Shown here: positions 20,004-31,200 of the stretch, piece by piece | Layout: each line of letters starts with the position of its first letter | Position numbering within the stretch: the stretch's first letter is position 1 | Source: Xylocopa sonorina | Taxonomy: Eukaryota > Arthropoda > Insecta > Hymenoptera > Apidae | Assembly (NCBI RefSeq): GCF_050948175.1 | Contig: NW_027490127.1 | Location: 1,302,001 to 1,366,000 of the forward strand | Direction: 5' to 3' | DNA length: 64,000 bases | Program-made: the position numbers and the translations under genes | Notes under the pieces: generated by a model | Database searches by the model: none | Seen by the model: only the letters and a program-made list of their open reading frames with translations | Told to the model about the DNA's origin: nothing

Positions 20004-20523
20004 CACACTTCCATCTCGGGGCGGAAGCAACTTCCGCAACTTTCACAGGGATGAGGCTATGCAGTAAGCCTTCCACAGTTACGGTGTGGCAGAAATCTGC
20101 TCCGATTGAACGTTTATTCACGTAATATAATATAATAATCGGCTGGTTCAATCGGAGCGGGTCTGCATCGAATACAGGAGCGCCTATCGTGAAATGAAAA
20201 CGAACAGTCGGAAAGGAATAAGACTTTACTAAAAAATCGTACGGAAGTCCGATATTTTGACGCATATCTAATATATATGTAATTAAAACGTAATTCGAAA
20301 AATACAAAGGATAAGAGGAAATATTCTCCAATATGTCACATATACAAATCAACGGATGCAAGGGAGAACATTCGATCTCGGGGTAGCGAGACCGGGGCGC
20401 CATCATGATGTAATCGTATAACGCCGGTTCCGCGATGGTGCAGAGAGGAAATGTGGATGATCGAGAGGATAAAATAACAACAACGTAACTAAAGAGAAAG
20501 GAAAAGAAAATCTGTGGAAGCAT
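19984..20523 (-). CDS. unidentified 179-codon open frame with a hydrophobic N-terminus
   Basis: The minus-strand frame from an ATG at 20,523 stays open for 540 bp in a region otherwise full of stops. It begins MLPQIFFSFLFSYVVVILSS, which looks like a signal peptide or membrane anchor. It continues with PRSRYPEIECSPLHPLICIC and FLVKSYSFPTVRFHFTIG. I recognise no family. The last ten or so residues (CAYVRFS) come from the CCTAAC-rich tract, so the true end is probably lost. It could be an ORFan, a transposon or viral-derived protein, or chance on the antisense of a non-LTR remnant. Confidence 0.28.
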   Translation of the reverse strand: MLPQIFFSFLFSYVVVILSSRSSTFPLCTIAEPALYDYIMMAPRSRYPEIECSPLHPLICICDILENISSYPLYFSNYVLITYILDMRQNIGLPYDFLVKSYSFPTVRFHFTIGAPVFDADPLRLNQPIIILYYVNKRSIGADFCHTVTVEGLLHSLIPVKVAEVASAPRWKCAYVRFS

Positions 20524-20886
20524 TGCATTTATTAAGAGGAAATCCTACAAATATCGAACAACAGATTATATACCATACCGTCCGGGCAAGGTACAACGAA
20601 ATAGACGATATCGTGAGAGAAAATAAGAAAATCGAGAAACTTAAAAAGAAAATAATACTTTAGACTGGACGAATCAATATCACTGATTCCGGCCAGCTTA
20701 ATGGAAAACGCATAACTACGAATCGGTTATAGTATAAGATAGATGCTAGTTGTAGTTCAAGTGGTCCTGGGAGTCCCTCGCCCGTATCAGGGCAGGCAGT
20801 AGGATGGTGGAGGGCCTGCAGCCCCCCCTATCCCCGAGTCCCCACTGCCGAAGTGAGTGAGGCTGCTGTGCATATACTGCTGAAAG
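20524..20886. other. unassigned stretch upstream of non-LTR ORF1
   Basis: Contains a purine-rich, Lys/Arg-coding-like plus-strand segment (about 20,480-20,660) and a GC-rich patch with CAGCCCCCCCTATCCCCGAG near 20,818. I see no motif; it is likely non-LTR element sequence. Confidence 0.25.
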
Positions 20887-22190
20887 GTGAGGCTGGCTCG
20901 GGATATGGAATCAGCCCCATCGGGTAAAGGCAGAAGATTAAAGATTGAGCAGGCGGTTCGTAGCCCCCAGTCAATAACACAAAAGGATAGGAAAATAGAA
21001 ATGGATACGAAATGCATATATAAAGGAGAAAAAGAAAGCCGATGTAAGGGAACCAAAAAGAAAGACCAGGATAATGGAAAAGCTACTGATGAGAATAACG
21101 TCCTCACTATCAAATAGAAGAATAGGCAGCCACACATCAGACGTAATGATAGATATTATGAGCGAGGATACGACGAAGTTAATGACATATTAGAAATCAT
21201 TAATGGGAAACATCAGGCATATAAAAAAAAACTGAGATCGAACTAGTTGCGAACGGTACAGAAAAAAATGAAACAATTAGAGAAGCAGTAAGCATTCGGG
21301 GACAAACAATGGGATGAGGAAAAGCAGAAGAAACGAGAGAAATAGGAAAAGATGACGCAAGAAAATCGAGAGCGGGAGATATAATCCTGGAACTTAACAA
21401 GAAAACAGGTATAGAGAACAAAATAAAGGAGAAGAAAGGAACTCTGGAAAAAGAATTCGAAGAATCACATACGAGTGCGAGTATCATGCTCCAACTAAGG
21501 GACATATACCCGTTAGGTGACTAGAGAAGAAATGAAGGAGTACATAAAATGAAGACTGAAAATAATCGAAAGAATGGTCAAGTTGTTAAAGCAGACGTGG
21601 AGAGGAACGGAGTCGCGTTAGTTGAATTTGTACAGGAATACAGTAAAGAGCTGGAGAAGGTCAAACGACTCAGAATAGCATTAACACCTTGTCCCTACAA
21701 AGTACTACCGAAAATAGAGAGATGCTTCAAATACCATAAACTGTGACATATCGGCAGAAATTGCGAAGAATTCAAAGATAATAAGGGAATCTGCAGAAGA
21801 TGCGGATCCCCTATCTATACGATGATCGGTTACATCGCGAATAAACCGAAATGTATCATCTGCAGCGAAGCAGGATCGAAAAATCGGTAATCTGGGATGG
21901 TAAGAAGAACAACCATAGAGTGGAAAAGATCATCAAAATGGCTCTAAGAAACGATCTAATCGCGACGAATCCTAAAGAAGACTATACACAGTATAAGAAC
22001 CGAAGCAAATAAAATATAGACACAATGTTGATAGGAGATTGCATGTACGCTAAGCTGCGAAAAGCAGAAGTGTTTGAGGTATTTTCAGCGTCGGACAATC
22101 AATACGTACTACATACCTTCTAAAGTATGAATTATAAGAATAACGAAGAGGGATTTGCAAGCCTCGATGGAGAAAAAGCGAATTGAATGA
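20887..22190 (+). pseudogene. non-LTR retrotransposon remnant (ORF1 with zinc knuckles; possible ORF2 start)
   Basis: A Lys-rich ORF1 N-terminus is open at 20,887-21,117. A coiled-coil-like Glu/Lys/Arg-rich stretch follows in shifting frames. At 21,549-21,890 the plus strand reads VERNGVALVEFVQEYSKELE and RCFKYHKL, a stop, then HIGRNCEEFKDNKGICRRCG and KPKCIICSEAG. The row of C-x2-C...H...C knuckles is typical of ORF1 in R1/Jockey-type insect elements. Further on, VFEVFSASDNQYVLHTF (about 22,070-22,120) could be the end of the APE endonuclease (SDH changed to SDN). Stops are frequent, and no RT, 3' tail or target duplication is found. Confidence 0.55.
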
Positions 22191-22400
22191 TCTATTTTTA
22201 AGTAACTAAAATATATGATAAGTGTAATTATATAAACCAATTTCAAATATTTAATTAAAACATTATGAAATGATATGAAATTAGATAGGATTTTAGATGT
22301 AATGGAGTATCTTGAAGGGATATTGTATTTTGAATTAACTAAAATATAAAATATGTATTAATATTTATACCAATTTGAAATATTTACTAGAAAAATCATG
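22191..22400 (+). repeat. satellite C, second short piece (~1.6 monomers)
   Basis: Shares AACTAAAATATATGATAAGT, GATTTTAGATGTAATGGAGT and ACCAATTTGAAATATTTA with the 679-1,725 array, in the same orientation. It ends at AAAAATCATGAAAG, where a GC-rich stretch begins. Confidence 0.8.
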
Positions 22401-22510
22401 AAAGCATGTGGTCCAGCGAGTGGGGGATTAAGGGATCGTTGCGAGGAGCATGAGGCCCAGCGAGTGGGGACTCGCGTCTCCCGGTGGGACTAGGGGCGCG
22501 TCTTTCGCGT
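22401..22510 (+). repeat. GC-rich stretch with a direct repeat
   Basis: GGTCCAGCGAGTGGGGGATT and GGCCCAGCGAGTGGGGACTC form an imperfect direct repeat about 45 bp apart in ~100 bp of GC-rich DNA between satellite C and AT-rich sequence. Unidentified. Confidence 0.45.
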
Positions 22511-22645
22511 TTAACTTATGAAATAGTATAATGAAGTAGTATAGCATGAACTTACAATTACGTGTGTGTTGTTCGTGTCTTGCATTCTTAACGTGTGTAA
22601 CTTCGATATATGAATTCTTATATGCAGGAATACATTAGTCCGGAT

Positions 22646-22676
22646 ATAGTATATATATATATGTATATATATATAC
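22646..22676. repeat. (TA)n microsatellite
   Basis: Alternating TA run with one GT interruption (ATATATATATATGTATATAT). It lies in otherwise featureless AT-rich sequence (22,511-22,690). Confidence 0.85.
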
Positions 22677-22689
22677 GCACAAAAGTAGA

Positions 22690-22907
22690 ACACAGGTTCT
22701 GTTAAAGTCGTCTCCCTGAATTGGAATAGTTCCCATTGAGGTTATGGGCTTCGACTGTCCCTTTCAGCAAGACGAAATCACCCATGCGAGGTAGACAAGG
22801 GTGTTCGTCTTTGGTGCGAGCGAGGCAGATATACTCATTAGTGGGAGTGAGACAGTAGTGCTTGTCGGTGAGATTGAAACAGCGATGCCAGAGCGAAACA
22901 GAGATTG
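22690..22907 (-). other. unidentified junction segment before satellite A
   Basis: A 73-codon minus-strand open frame (22,702-22,923) reads TDKHYCLTPTNEYICLART and LPRMGDFVLLKGTVEAHNL. P-x-x-GDFVLLK resembles the linker seen near the C-terminus of some retroelement integrases, but the match is too short to call. Satellite A starts at 22,908. Confidence 0.25.
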
Positions 22908-24390
22908 AATCGCGATGTTGCATCTCAATTCAGTGTTTAATGTAAGATGTAATATTTAACTCAAAGCGTTATGTTTATCTCTTCTACACTTCAAAAGAAT
23001 GTGAGCACTACTCTCCCTTAAAAAGGAATAGCATTATAAGATGTATACTGTTCGATGCAATAGAGTTCTATTACATTATTCAACGCGATATCGCATCTCA
23101 TTTCTATGTTTCATGATAAGATATAATATTCGTTGCGAAGTGTCACCTATACCTCGCATACACTTCAAATGAATGTAAATGCGATACTTCCATGCTTGGA
23201 AATAGCGTTTGCAGATGTCTACGTATAAATGCAATAGAGTCCTAATGGTTCATAAATCGCGATATCGCATTTCATTTCTATGTTTCATGATAAGATATAA
23301 TATTCATTGCGAAGTGTCATGTATACCTCGCATACACTTCAAATGAATGTAAGTGCGACACTGCCTTGCTAGGAAATTGCGTTTGCAGATGTCAACGTAT
23401 CGAAGCAATAGATTTCTAATGCTTCTTCAAGCGAGAGACGCATCCCATTTCTATGTTTCATGACAGGATATAATCTTCATTGCGAAGTGTCATGTATACC
23501 TCGTATTCACTTCAAAAGAATGTAAATGCGACACTTCCTTTCTAGGAAATAGCGTCTGCAGATGTCTACGTATCATAGCAATAGAGCTCTAATGCTTCTC
23601 AAAACGCGATATCGCATCTCATTTGTATATTTCATGATAAGACATAATATACATCGCAAATTGTCATGTATTCCTCGCATACACTTCAAATGAATGCAAA
23701 TGCGACACTTCCTCCCTAGGATATAGCGTTTGCAGATGCCTACGTATCGAAGCAATATAGTTCTAATGCTTCTTAAAACGAGATATCGCATCTCATTTCT
23801 ATGTTTCATGATAAGATATAATATTCATTGCGAAGTGTCATGTATACCTCGTATTCACTTCGAATGAATGTAAATGCGACACTTCCTTGCTAGGAAATAG
23901 CGTTTCCAGATGCCTACGCATCGAAGCAATAGGGTTCTAATGCTTCTTGAAACTCGATATCGCATCTCATTTCTATGTTTCATGATAAGATGTAATATTC
24001 AATGCGAAGTGTCATGTATACCTCGTATTCACACCAAATGAATGTAAATGCGACACTTCCTTGGTAGGAAATAACGTTTGCAGATATCTACGTACCGAAG
24101 CAATAGAGTGCTCTGCTTCCCAAAACGCGATATCGCATATCATTCCTATGTTTCTTGATAAGACATAATATTCATTGCGAAGTGTCATGTATACCTCGTA
24201 TTTACTTCAAATGAATGTAAATGCGACACTTCCTTCCTAGGAAATAGCGTTTGCAGATGTCTACGTATCGAAGCGAAAGAGTTCTAATGTTTCAAAAAAT
24301 GCGACATCGCATCTCACTTCCATGTTTCGTGAAAATATATAATATTCATTCCGAAGTGTTATGTATTCCTCGTTTAACCTTCAAATGAAT

Positions 24391-25685
24391 GTAAATGCGA
24401 CACTTCCATGCTAGGAAGTAGCGTTTCCAGATGTCTACGTGTCGAAGCAATAGAGTTCTAATGCTTCTTATAACGCGATATCGCATCCCATTTCCATGTT
24501 TCATGATAAGATATAATATTCATTGCGAATTGTCATGTATACCTCGTATTCACTTCAAAAGGATGTAAATGCGACACTTCCTTGCTAGGAAATAGCGTCT
24601 GCAGATATCTACGTTTCGTAGCAATAGAATTCTAATGCTTCTTAAATCGCCATATCGCATCTCATTTCTATGTTTAATGATAAGGTATAATATTCATTGC
24701 GGAGGCTCATGTATACCTCGTATTCTTTTCAAAAGGATGTAAATACGACACTTCCTTCCTAGGAAATAGCGTTTGCAGATGTGTACGTATCGTAGCAATA
24801 GATTTCTAACGGTTCCTAAACGGGATATCGCATCTCACTTCTATGTTTCATGATGAGATATAATATTCATTGCTTAAGTGTCATGTATACCTCGTATTCA
24901 CATCAAGAGAATGTAAATACGACACTTCCTAGCGAAGAAGTAGCGTTTACAGGTGTCTACGTATCGAAGCAATAGTGTTCTAATGCTTCTTAAATAGCGA
25001 TATCGAATTTCATTCCTATGTTCCATGATAAGATATAATATTCATTGTGCTGTGTTATGTATACCTCGTATTCACTTCAAAAGAATGTAAATGCGACACT
25101 TTCTTGCTTCGAAATAGCGTTTGCAGGTGTCTACGTATCGTAGCAATAGAAATCTAATAATACTTAAAACGCGAAATCGCATCTCATTTCTGTGTTTCAT
25201 GATACGATATAATATTAATTGCGAAGTGTCACATATACCTCGCGTACACATCAAATGAATGTAAATGCGACACTTCCTTGCTAGGAAACAGCGTTTGCAG
25301 ATGTCTACGTATCGAAGCAACAGATATCTAATGCTTCTTAAAACGCGACATCGCATCTCATTTCTATGTTTCGTTATAAGATATAATATTCATTATGCTG
25401 TGTTATGTATACCTCGTATGCACTTCAAAATAATGTAAATGCGACACTTCCTTGCTTGGAAATAGCGTTTGCAGATGTCGACGCATCCTAACAATAGAGT
25501 TCTAAAGCTTCCCAAAGCGAGATATCGCACCTCATTTCTATGTTTCATGATAAGATATAATATTCATTATGCTGTGATATGTATACCTCGTATGCACTTC
25601 AAAATAATGTAAATGCGACACTTCCTTGCTTGGAAATAGCGTTTGCAGATGTCTACGTACCGAAGCAATAGAATTCTAACGCTTC
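24391..25685 (+). repeat. satellite A duplicated block, copy 1 (offset 2,565 bp)
   Basis: This ~1.3 kb multi-monomer segment recurs almost unchanged at 26,956-28,250. It includes rare variants such as TTAATGATAAGGTATAATAT, CAATAGATTTCTAACGGTTC and the CATTGCTTAAGTGTC insertion. Shared private variants show it is a copy of several monomers at once. A minus-strand 94-codon open stretch at 25,072 is identical in translation to that at 27,637. Confidence 0.85.
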
Positions 25686-26955
25686 TTAGAACGCGATATC
25701 GCATCTCATTTCAATGTTTCATGATAAGATATAATATTCATTGTGGAGTGTTATGTTAACCTCGTATTCACTTCAAAAGAATGTAAGTGCGACACTTCCT
25801 TGCTAGGAAATAGCGTCTGCAGATGTCTACGTCTTAAATGATGATATCGCATCGCATCTCATTTCCATGTTTCATGATAAGGTATAATATTCAATGCGAA
25901 GTGCCATGTATAACTCGTATTCACTTCAAAAGAATGTAAATGCGACACTTCCTTGCTAGGAAGTAGTGTTTGTAGATGTCTACGTATCGAAGCAATAGAG
26001 TTCTAATGCTTCTTAAATCGCGATATCGCATCTCATTTCCATGTTTCATGATAAGGTATAATATTCAATGCGAAGTGCCATGTATAACTCGTATTCACTT
26101 CAAAAGAATGTAAATGCGACACTTCCTTGCTAGGAAATAGCGACTGCAGATGTCTACGTATCGTAGCAATAGAATTCTAACGCTTCTTAAAACGCGATAT
26201 CGCATCTCATTTCTATGTTTCGTTATAAGATATAATATTCATTGTGGAGTGCTATGTATTCCTCGCATTCGCTTCAAAAGAATGTAAATGCGACACATCC
26301 TTGCTAGGAAATAACGTTTCCAGATGTCTACGTATCGAAACAATAGAGTTGTAATGCTTCTTAAATCGGGATATCGCAACACATTTCTATATTTCGTGAT
26401 AAGATATAATATTCATTGTGGATTGCTATGTATACCTCGTATTCGCTTCAAAAGAATGTAAATGCGACACTTCCTTGCTACGAAATAGCGTTTGCAGATG
26501 TCTACGTACCGAAGCAATAGAATTCTAACGCTTTTTAGAACGCGATATCGCATCTCATTTCAATGTTTCATGATAAGATATAATATTCATTGTAGAGTGT
26601 TATGTTAACCTCGTATTCACTTCAAAAGAATGTAAGTGCGACACTTCCTTGCTAGGAAATAGCGCCTGCAGATGTCTACGTCTTAAATGATGATATCGCA
26701 TCGCATCTCATTTCCATGTTTCATGATAAGGTATAATATTCAATGCGAAGTGCCATGTATAACTCGTATTCACTTCAAAAGAATGTAAATGCGACACTTC
26801 CTTGCTAGGAAGTAGTGTTTGTAGATGTCTACGTATCGAAGCAATTGAGTTCTAATGCTTCTTAAATCGCGATATCGCTTCTCGTTTCTATGTTTCATGA
26901 TAAGATGTATTCATTGTGCAGTGTTATGTATACGTCGTATTCACTTCAAAAGAAT

Positions 26956-28250
26956 GTAAATGCGACACTTCCATGCTAGGAAGTAGCGTTTCCAGATGTC
27001 TACGTGTCGAAGCAATAGAGTTCTAATGCTTCTTATAACGCGATATCGCATCCCATTTCCATGTTTCATGATAAGATATAATATTCATTGCGAATTGTCA
27101 TGTATACCTCGTATTCACTTCAAAAGAATGTAAATGCGACACTTCCTTGCTAGGAAATAGCGTCTGCAGATATCTACGTTTCGTAGCAATAGAATTCTAA
27201 TGCTTCTTAAATCGCCATATCGCATCTCATTTCTATGTTTAATGATAAGGTATAATATTCATTGCGGAGGCTCATGTATACCTCGTATTCTTTTCAAAAG
27301 GATGTAAATACGACACTTCCTTCCTAGGAAATAGCGTTTGCAGATGTGTACGTATCGTAGCAATAGATTTCTAACGGTTCCTAAACGGGATATCGCATCT
27401 CACTTCTATGTTTCATGATGAGATATAATATTCATTGCTTAAGTGTCATGTATACCTCGTATTCACATCAAGAGAATGTAAATACGACACTTCCTAGCGA
27501 AGAAGTAGCGTTTACAGGTGTCTACGTATCGAAGCAATAGTGTTCTAATGCTTCTTAAATAGCGATATCGAATTTCATTCCTATGTTCCATGATAAGATA
27601 TAATATTCATTGTGCTGTGTTATGTATACCTCGTATTCACTTCAAAAGAATGTAAATGCGACACTTTCTTGCTTCGAAATAGCGTTTGCAGGTGTCTACG
27701 TATCGTAGCAATAGAAATCTAATAATACTTAAAACGCGAAATCGCATCTCATTTCTGTGTTTCATGATACGATATAATATTAATTGCGAAGTGTCACATA
27801 TACCTCGCGTACACATCAAATGAATGTAAATGCGACACTTCCTTGCTAGGAAACAGCGTTTGCAGATGTCTACGTATCGAAGCAACAGATATCTAATGCT
27901 TCTTAAAACGCGACATCGCATCTCATTTCTATGTTTCGTTATAAGATATAATATTCATTATGCTGTGTTATGTATACCTCGTATGCACTTCAAAATAATG
28001 TAAATGCGACACTTCCTTGCTTGGAAATAGCGTTTGCAGATGTCGACGCATCCTAACAATAGAGTTCTAAAGCTTCCCAAAGCGAGATATCGCACCTCAT
28101 TTCTATGTTTCATGATAAGATATAATATTCATTATGCTGTGATATGTATACCTCGTATGCACTTCAAAATAATGTAAATGCGACACTTCCTTGCTTGGAA
28201 ATAGCGTTTGCAGATGTCTACGTACCGAAGCAATAGAATTCTAACGCTTC
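26956..28250 (+). repeat. satellite A duplicated block, copy 2 (offset 2,565 bp)
   Basis: Partner of 24,391-25,685. Directly downstream (28,236 to about 29,020) the similarity switches to a different source, 26,172 to about 26,955, at an offset of 2,064 bp, so the array is a mosaic of nested duplications. A further short-range copy links 25,691 and 26,540 (offset 849 bp); all its members carry the truncated monomer GTCTACGTCTTAAATGATG. Confidence 0.85.
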
Positions 28251-31200
28251 TTAAAACGCGATATCGCATCTCATTTCTATGTTTCGTTATAAGATATAAT
28301 ATTCATTGTGGAGTGCTATGTATTCCTCGCATTCGCTTCAAAAGAATGTAAATGCGACACATCCTTGCTAGGAAATAACGTTTCCAGATGTCTACGTATC
28401 GAAACAATAGAGTTGTAATGCTTCTTAAATCGGGATATCGCAACACATTTCTATATTTCGTGATAAGGTATAATATTCATTGTGGATTGCTATGTATACC
28501 TCGTATTCGCTTCAAAAGAATGTAAATGCGACACTTCCTTGCTACGAAATAGCGTTTGCAGATGTCTACGTACCGAAGCAATAGAATTCTAACGCTTTTT
28601 AGAACGCGATATCGCATCTCATTTCAATGTTTCATGATAAGATATAATATTCATTGTAGAGTGTTATGTTAACCTCGTATTCACTTCAAAAGAATGTAAG
28701 TGCGACACTTCCTTGCTAGGAAATAGCGCCTGCAGATGTCTACGTCTTAAATGATGATATCGCATCGCATCTCATTTCCATGTTTCATGATAAGGTATAA
28801 TATTCAATGCGAAGTGCCATGTATAACTCGTATTCACTTCAAAAGAATGTAAATGCGACACTTCCTTGCTAGGAAGTAGTGTTTGTAGATGTCTACGTAT
28901 CGAAGCAATTGAGTTCTAATGCTTCTTAAATCGCGATATCGCTTCTCGTTTCTATGTTTCATGATAAGATGTATTCATTGTGCAGTGTTATGTATACGTC
29001 GTATTCACTTCAAAAGAATGTAAATGCGACACTTCCTTGCTTGGAATCCGCGTTTGCAGATGTCTACGCATCCTAGCAATAGAGTTCTAAAGCTTTCCAA
29101 AACGAGATATCGCATCTCATTTCTATGTTTCATGATAAGATATAATATTCCTTATGCTGTGTTATGTATACCTCGTATGCACTTCAAAATAATGTAAATG
29201 CGACACTTCCTTGCTTGGAAATAGCGTTTGCAGATGTCTACGTATCGTAGCGATAGTGTTCTAATGTTCCTAAAAAGGCGATATCGCATCACATTTCTAT
29301 GTTTCGTGATGAGATATAATATTCATTGCGCAGTGTTATGTATACCTCGTCTACACTTCAAAAGAATGCATTTGCGACACTTCCTTGCTAGGAAATAGCG
29401 TCTGCAGATGTCTACGTATCGTAGAAATAGATTTCTAATTCTTCTTAAAACGCGGTATCGCACCTCATTTCTATGTTTCATTATAAGATATAATATTCAT
29501 TGCGGAGTGTAATGTATACCTCGTATTCACTTCAAAAGAATGTAAATCCGATACTTCCTTGCTAGGAAGTAGCGTCTGCAGATATCTACGTATCGAGGAA
29601 CTAGAGTCCTAATGTTCCTTAAATAGCGATATCGCATCTCATTTCTATGTTTCATGATAAGATATAATATTCATTGCGAAGTCTCATGTATACCTTGTAT
29701 CCCTTTCAATAGAATGTAATTACGACACTTCCTTGCTAGGAAGTAGCGTTTGCAGATGTCTACGTATCGAAGCCATAGATTTCTAATGCTTCTCAAGACA
29801 CGATATCGCATTTCATTTCTATGTTTCATGATAAGATATAATATTTATTGCGTAGTGTCATGTATATCTCGCATACACATCAAATGAATGTAAATGCGAC
29901 ACCTCCTTGCTAGGAAATAGCGTTTGCAGATGTCTACGTATCGTAGCATTAGAGTTCTAATGCTTCTCCAAACGCGATATCGCATCTCATTTCTATGCTT
30001 CACGATAAGATATAATATTCATTGCGAAGTGTTATGTATACATCGTATACACTTCAAAAGAATGTAAATGCGACACTTCCTTGCCATGAAATAGCGTTTG
30101 CAGATGTCTATGTATCGTAGCAATAAGGTTCTAATCCTTTTTAAATCGCGATATCGCATCTCATTTCAATGTTTCATGATAAGATATAATATTCATAGCG
30201 AAGTGTCATGTATACCTCGCATTCACTTCAAAAGAATGCAAATGCGACACTTCCTTGCTAGGAAGTAGCGTTTGCAGATGTCTACGTATCGTGGCATTAG
30301 AGTTCTAATGCTTCTCCAAACGCGATATCGCATCTCATTTCTATGTTTCACGATAAGATAAAATAACCATTGTGCAGTGTTATGTTTACCTCGTATTCAT
30401 TTCAAGAGAATGTAAATACGACACTCCCTAGCTAGGAAGTAGCGTTTGCAGACGTCTACGTATCGAAGCAGTAGAGTTCTAATGCTTCTTAAATTGCGAT
30501 ATTGCATCTCATTTCTATGCTTCATGATAAGATATAATATTCATTGCGAAGTATTATAAATACCTCGTATTCACTTCAAAAGAATGTAAATGCGACACTT
30601 CCTTGCTAGGAAATAGCGTTTGCAGATGTCTACGTATCGTGGCATTAGATTTTTAATGCTTCCCCAAACGCGATATCGCATCTCATTTCTATGTTTCATG
30701 ATAAGAAATAATATTCATTGCCAAGTGTCACGTATACCTCGTTTACACTTCAGATGAATGTAAATGCGACACTTCCTTGCCAGGAAATAGCGTTGGCAGA
30801 CGTCTACGTATCGAATTAGTAGAGTTCTAATGCTTCTTATACCAAATATCGCATCTCATTTCTATGTTTCATGATAAGATATGATATTCATTGCGAAGTG
30901 TCATGTATACCTCGCATACACATCAAATGAATGTAAATGCGACACTTTCTTGCTAGGAAGTAGCGTTTGCAGATGTCTACGTATCGTAGCAATAGAGTTC
31001 GAATGCTTCGTAAAACGCGATATCGCTCCTCATTTCTGTTTCACGATAAGATATAATATTCATTGCGAAGTGTCATGTATACCTCGTATTCACTTCAAAA
31101 GAATGTAAATGCGGCCCTTCAGTGCTAGGAAATAGAGTTTGCAGAAGCCTACATATCGTGGCAATAGAGTTCTAATGCTTCTTAAAACGGGGTATCGCAT

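Noticed and set aside
20787..21137. 116-codon minus-strand hydrophobic open frame
   Set aside because: It lies antisense to the Lys/Glu-rich ORF1 of the non-LTR remnant; Lys/Glu codons read backwards give Phe/Leu/Ser.
22690..22907. Retroelement integrase C-terminus on the minus strand (GDFVLLK)
   Set aside because: Too short a match and no neighbouring retroelement domains; left as unidentified.
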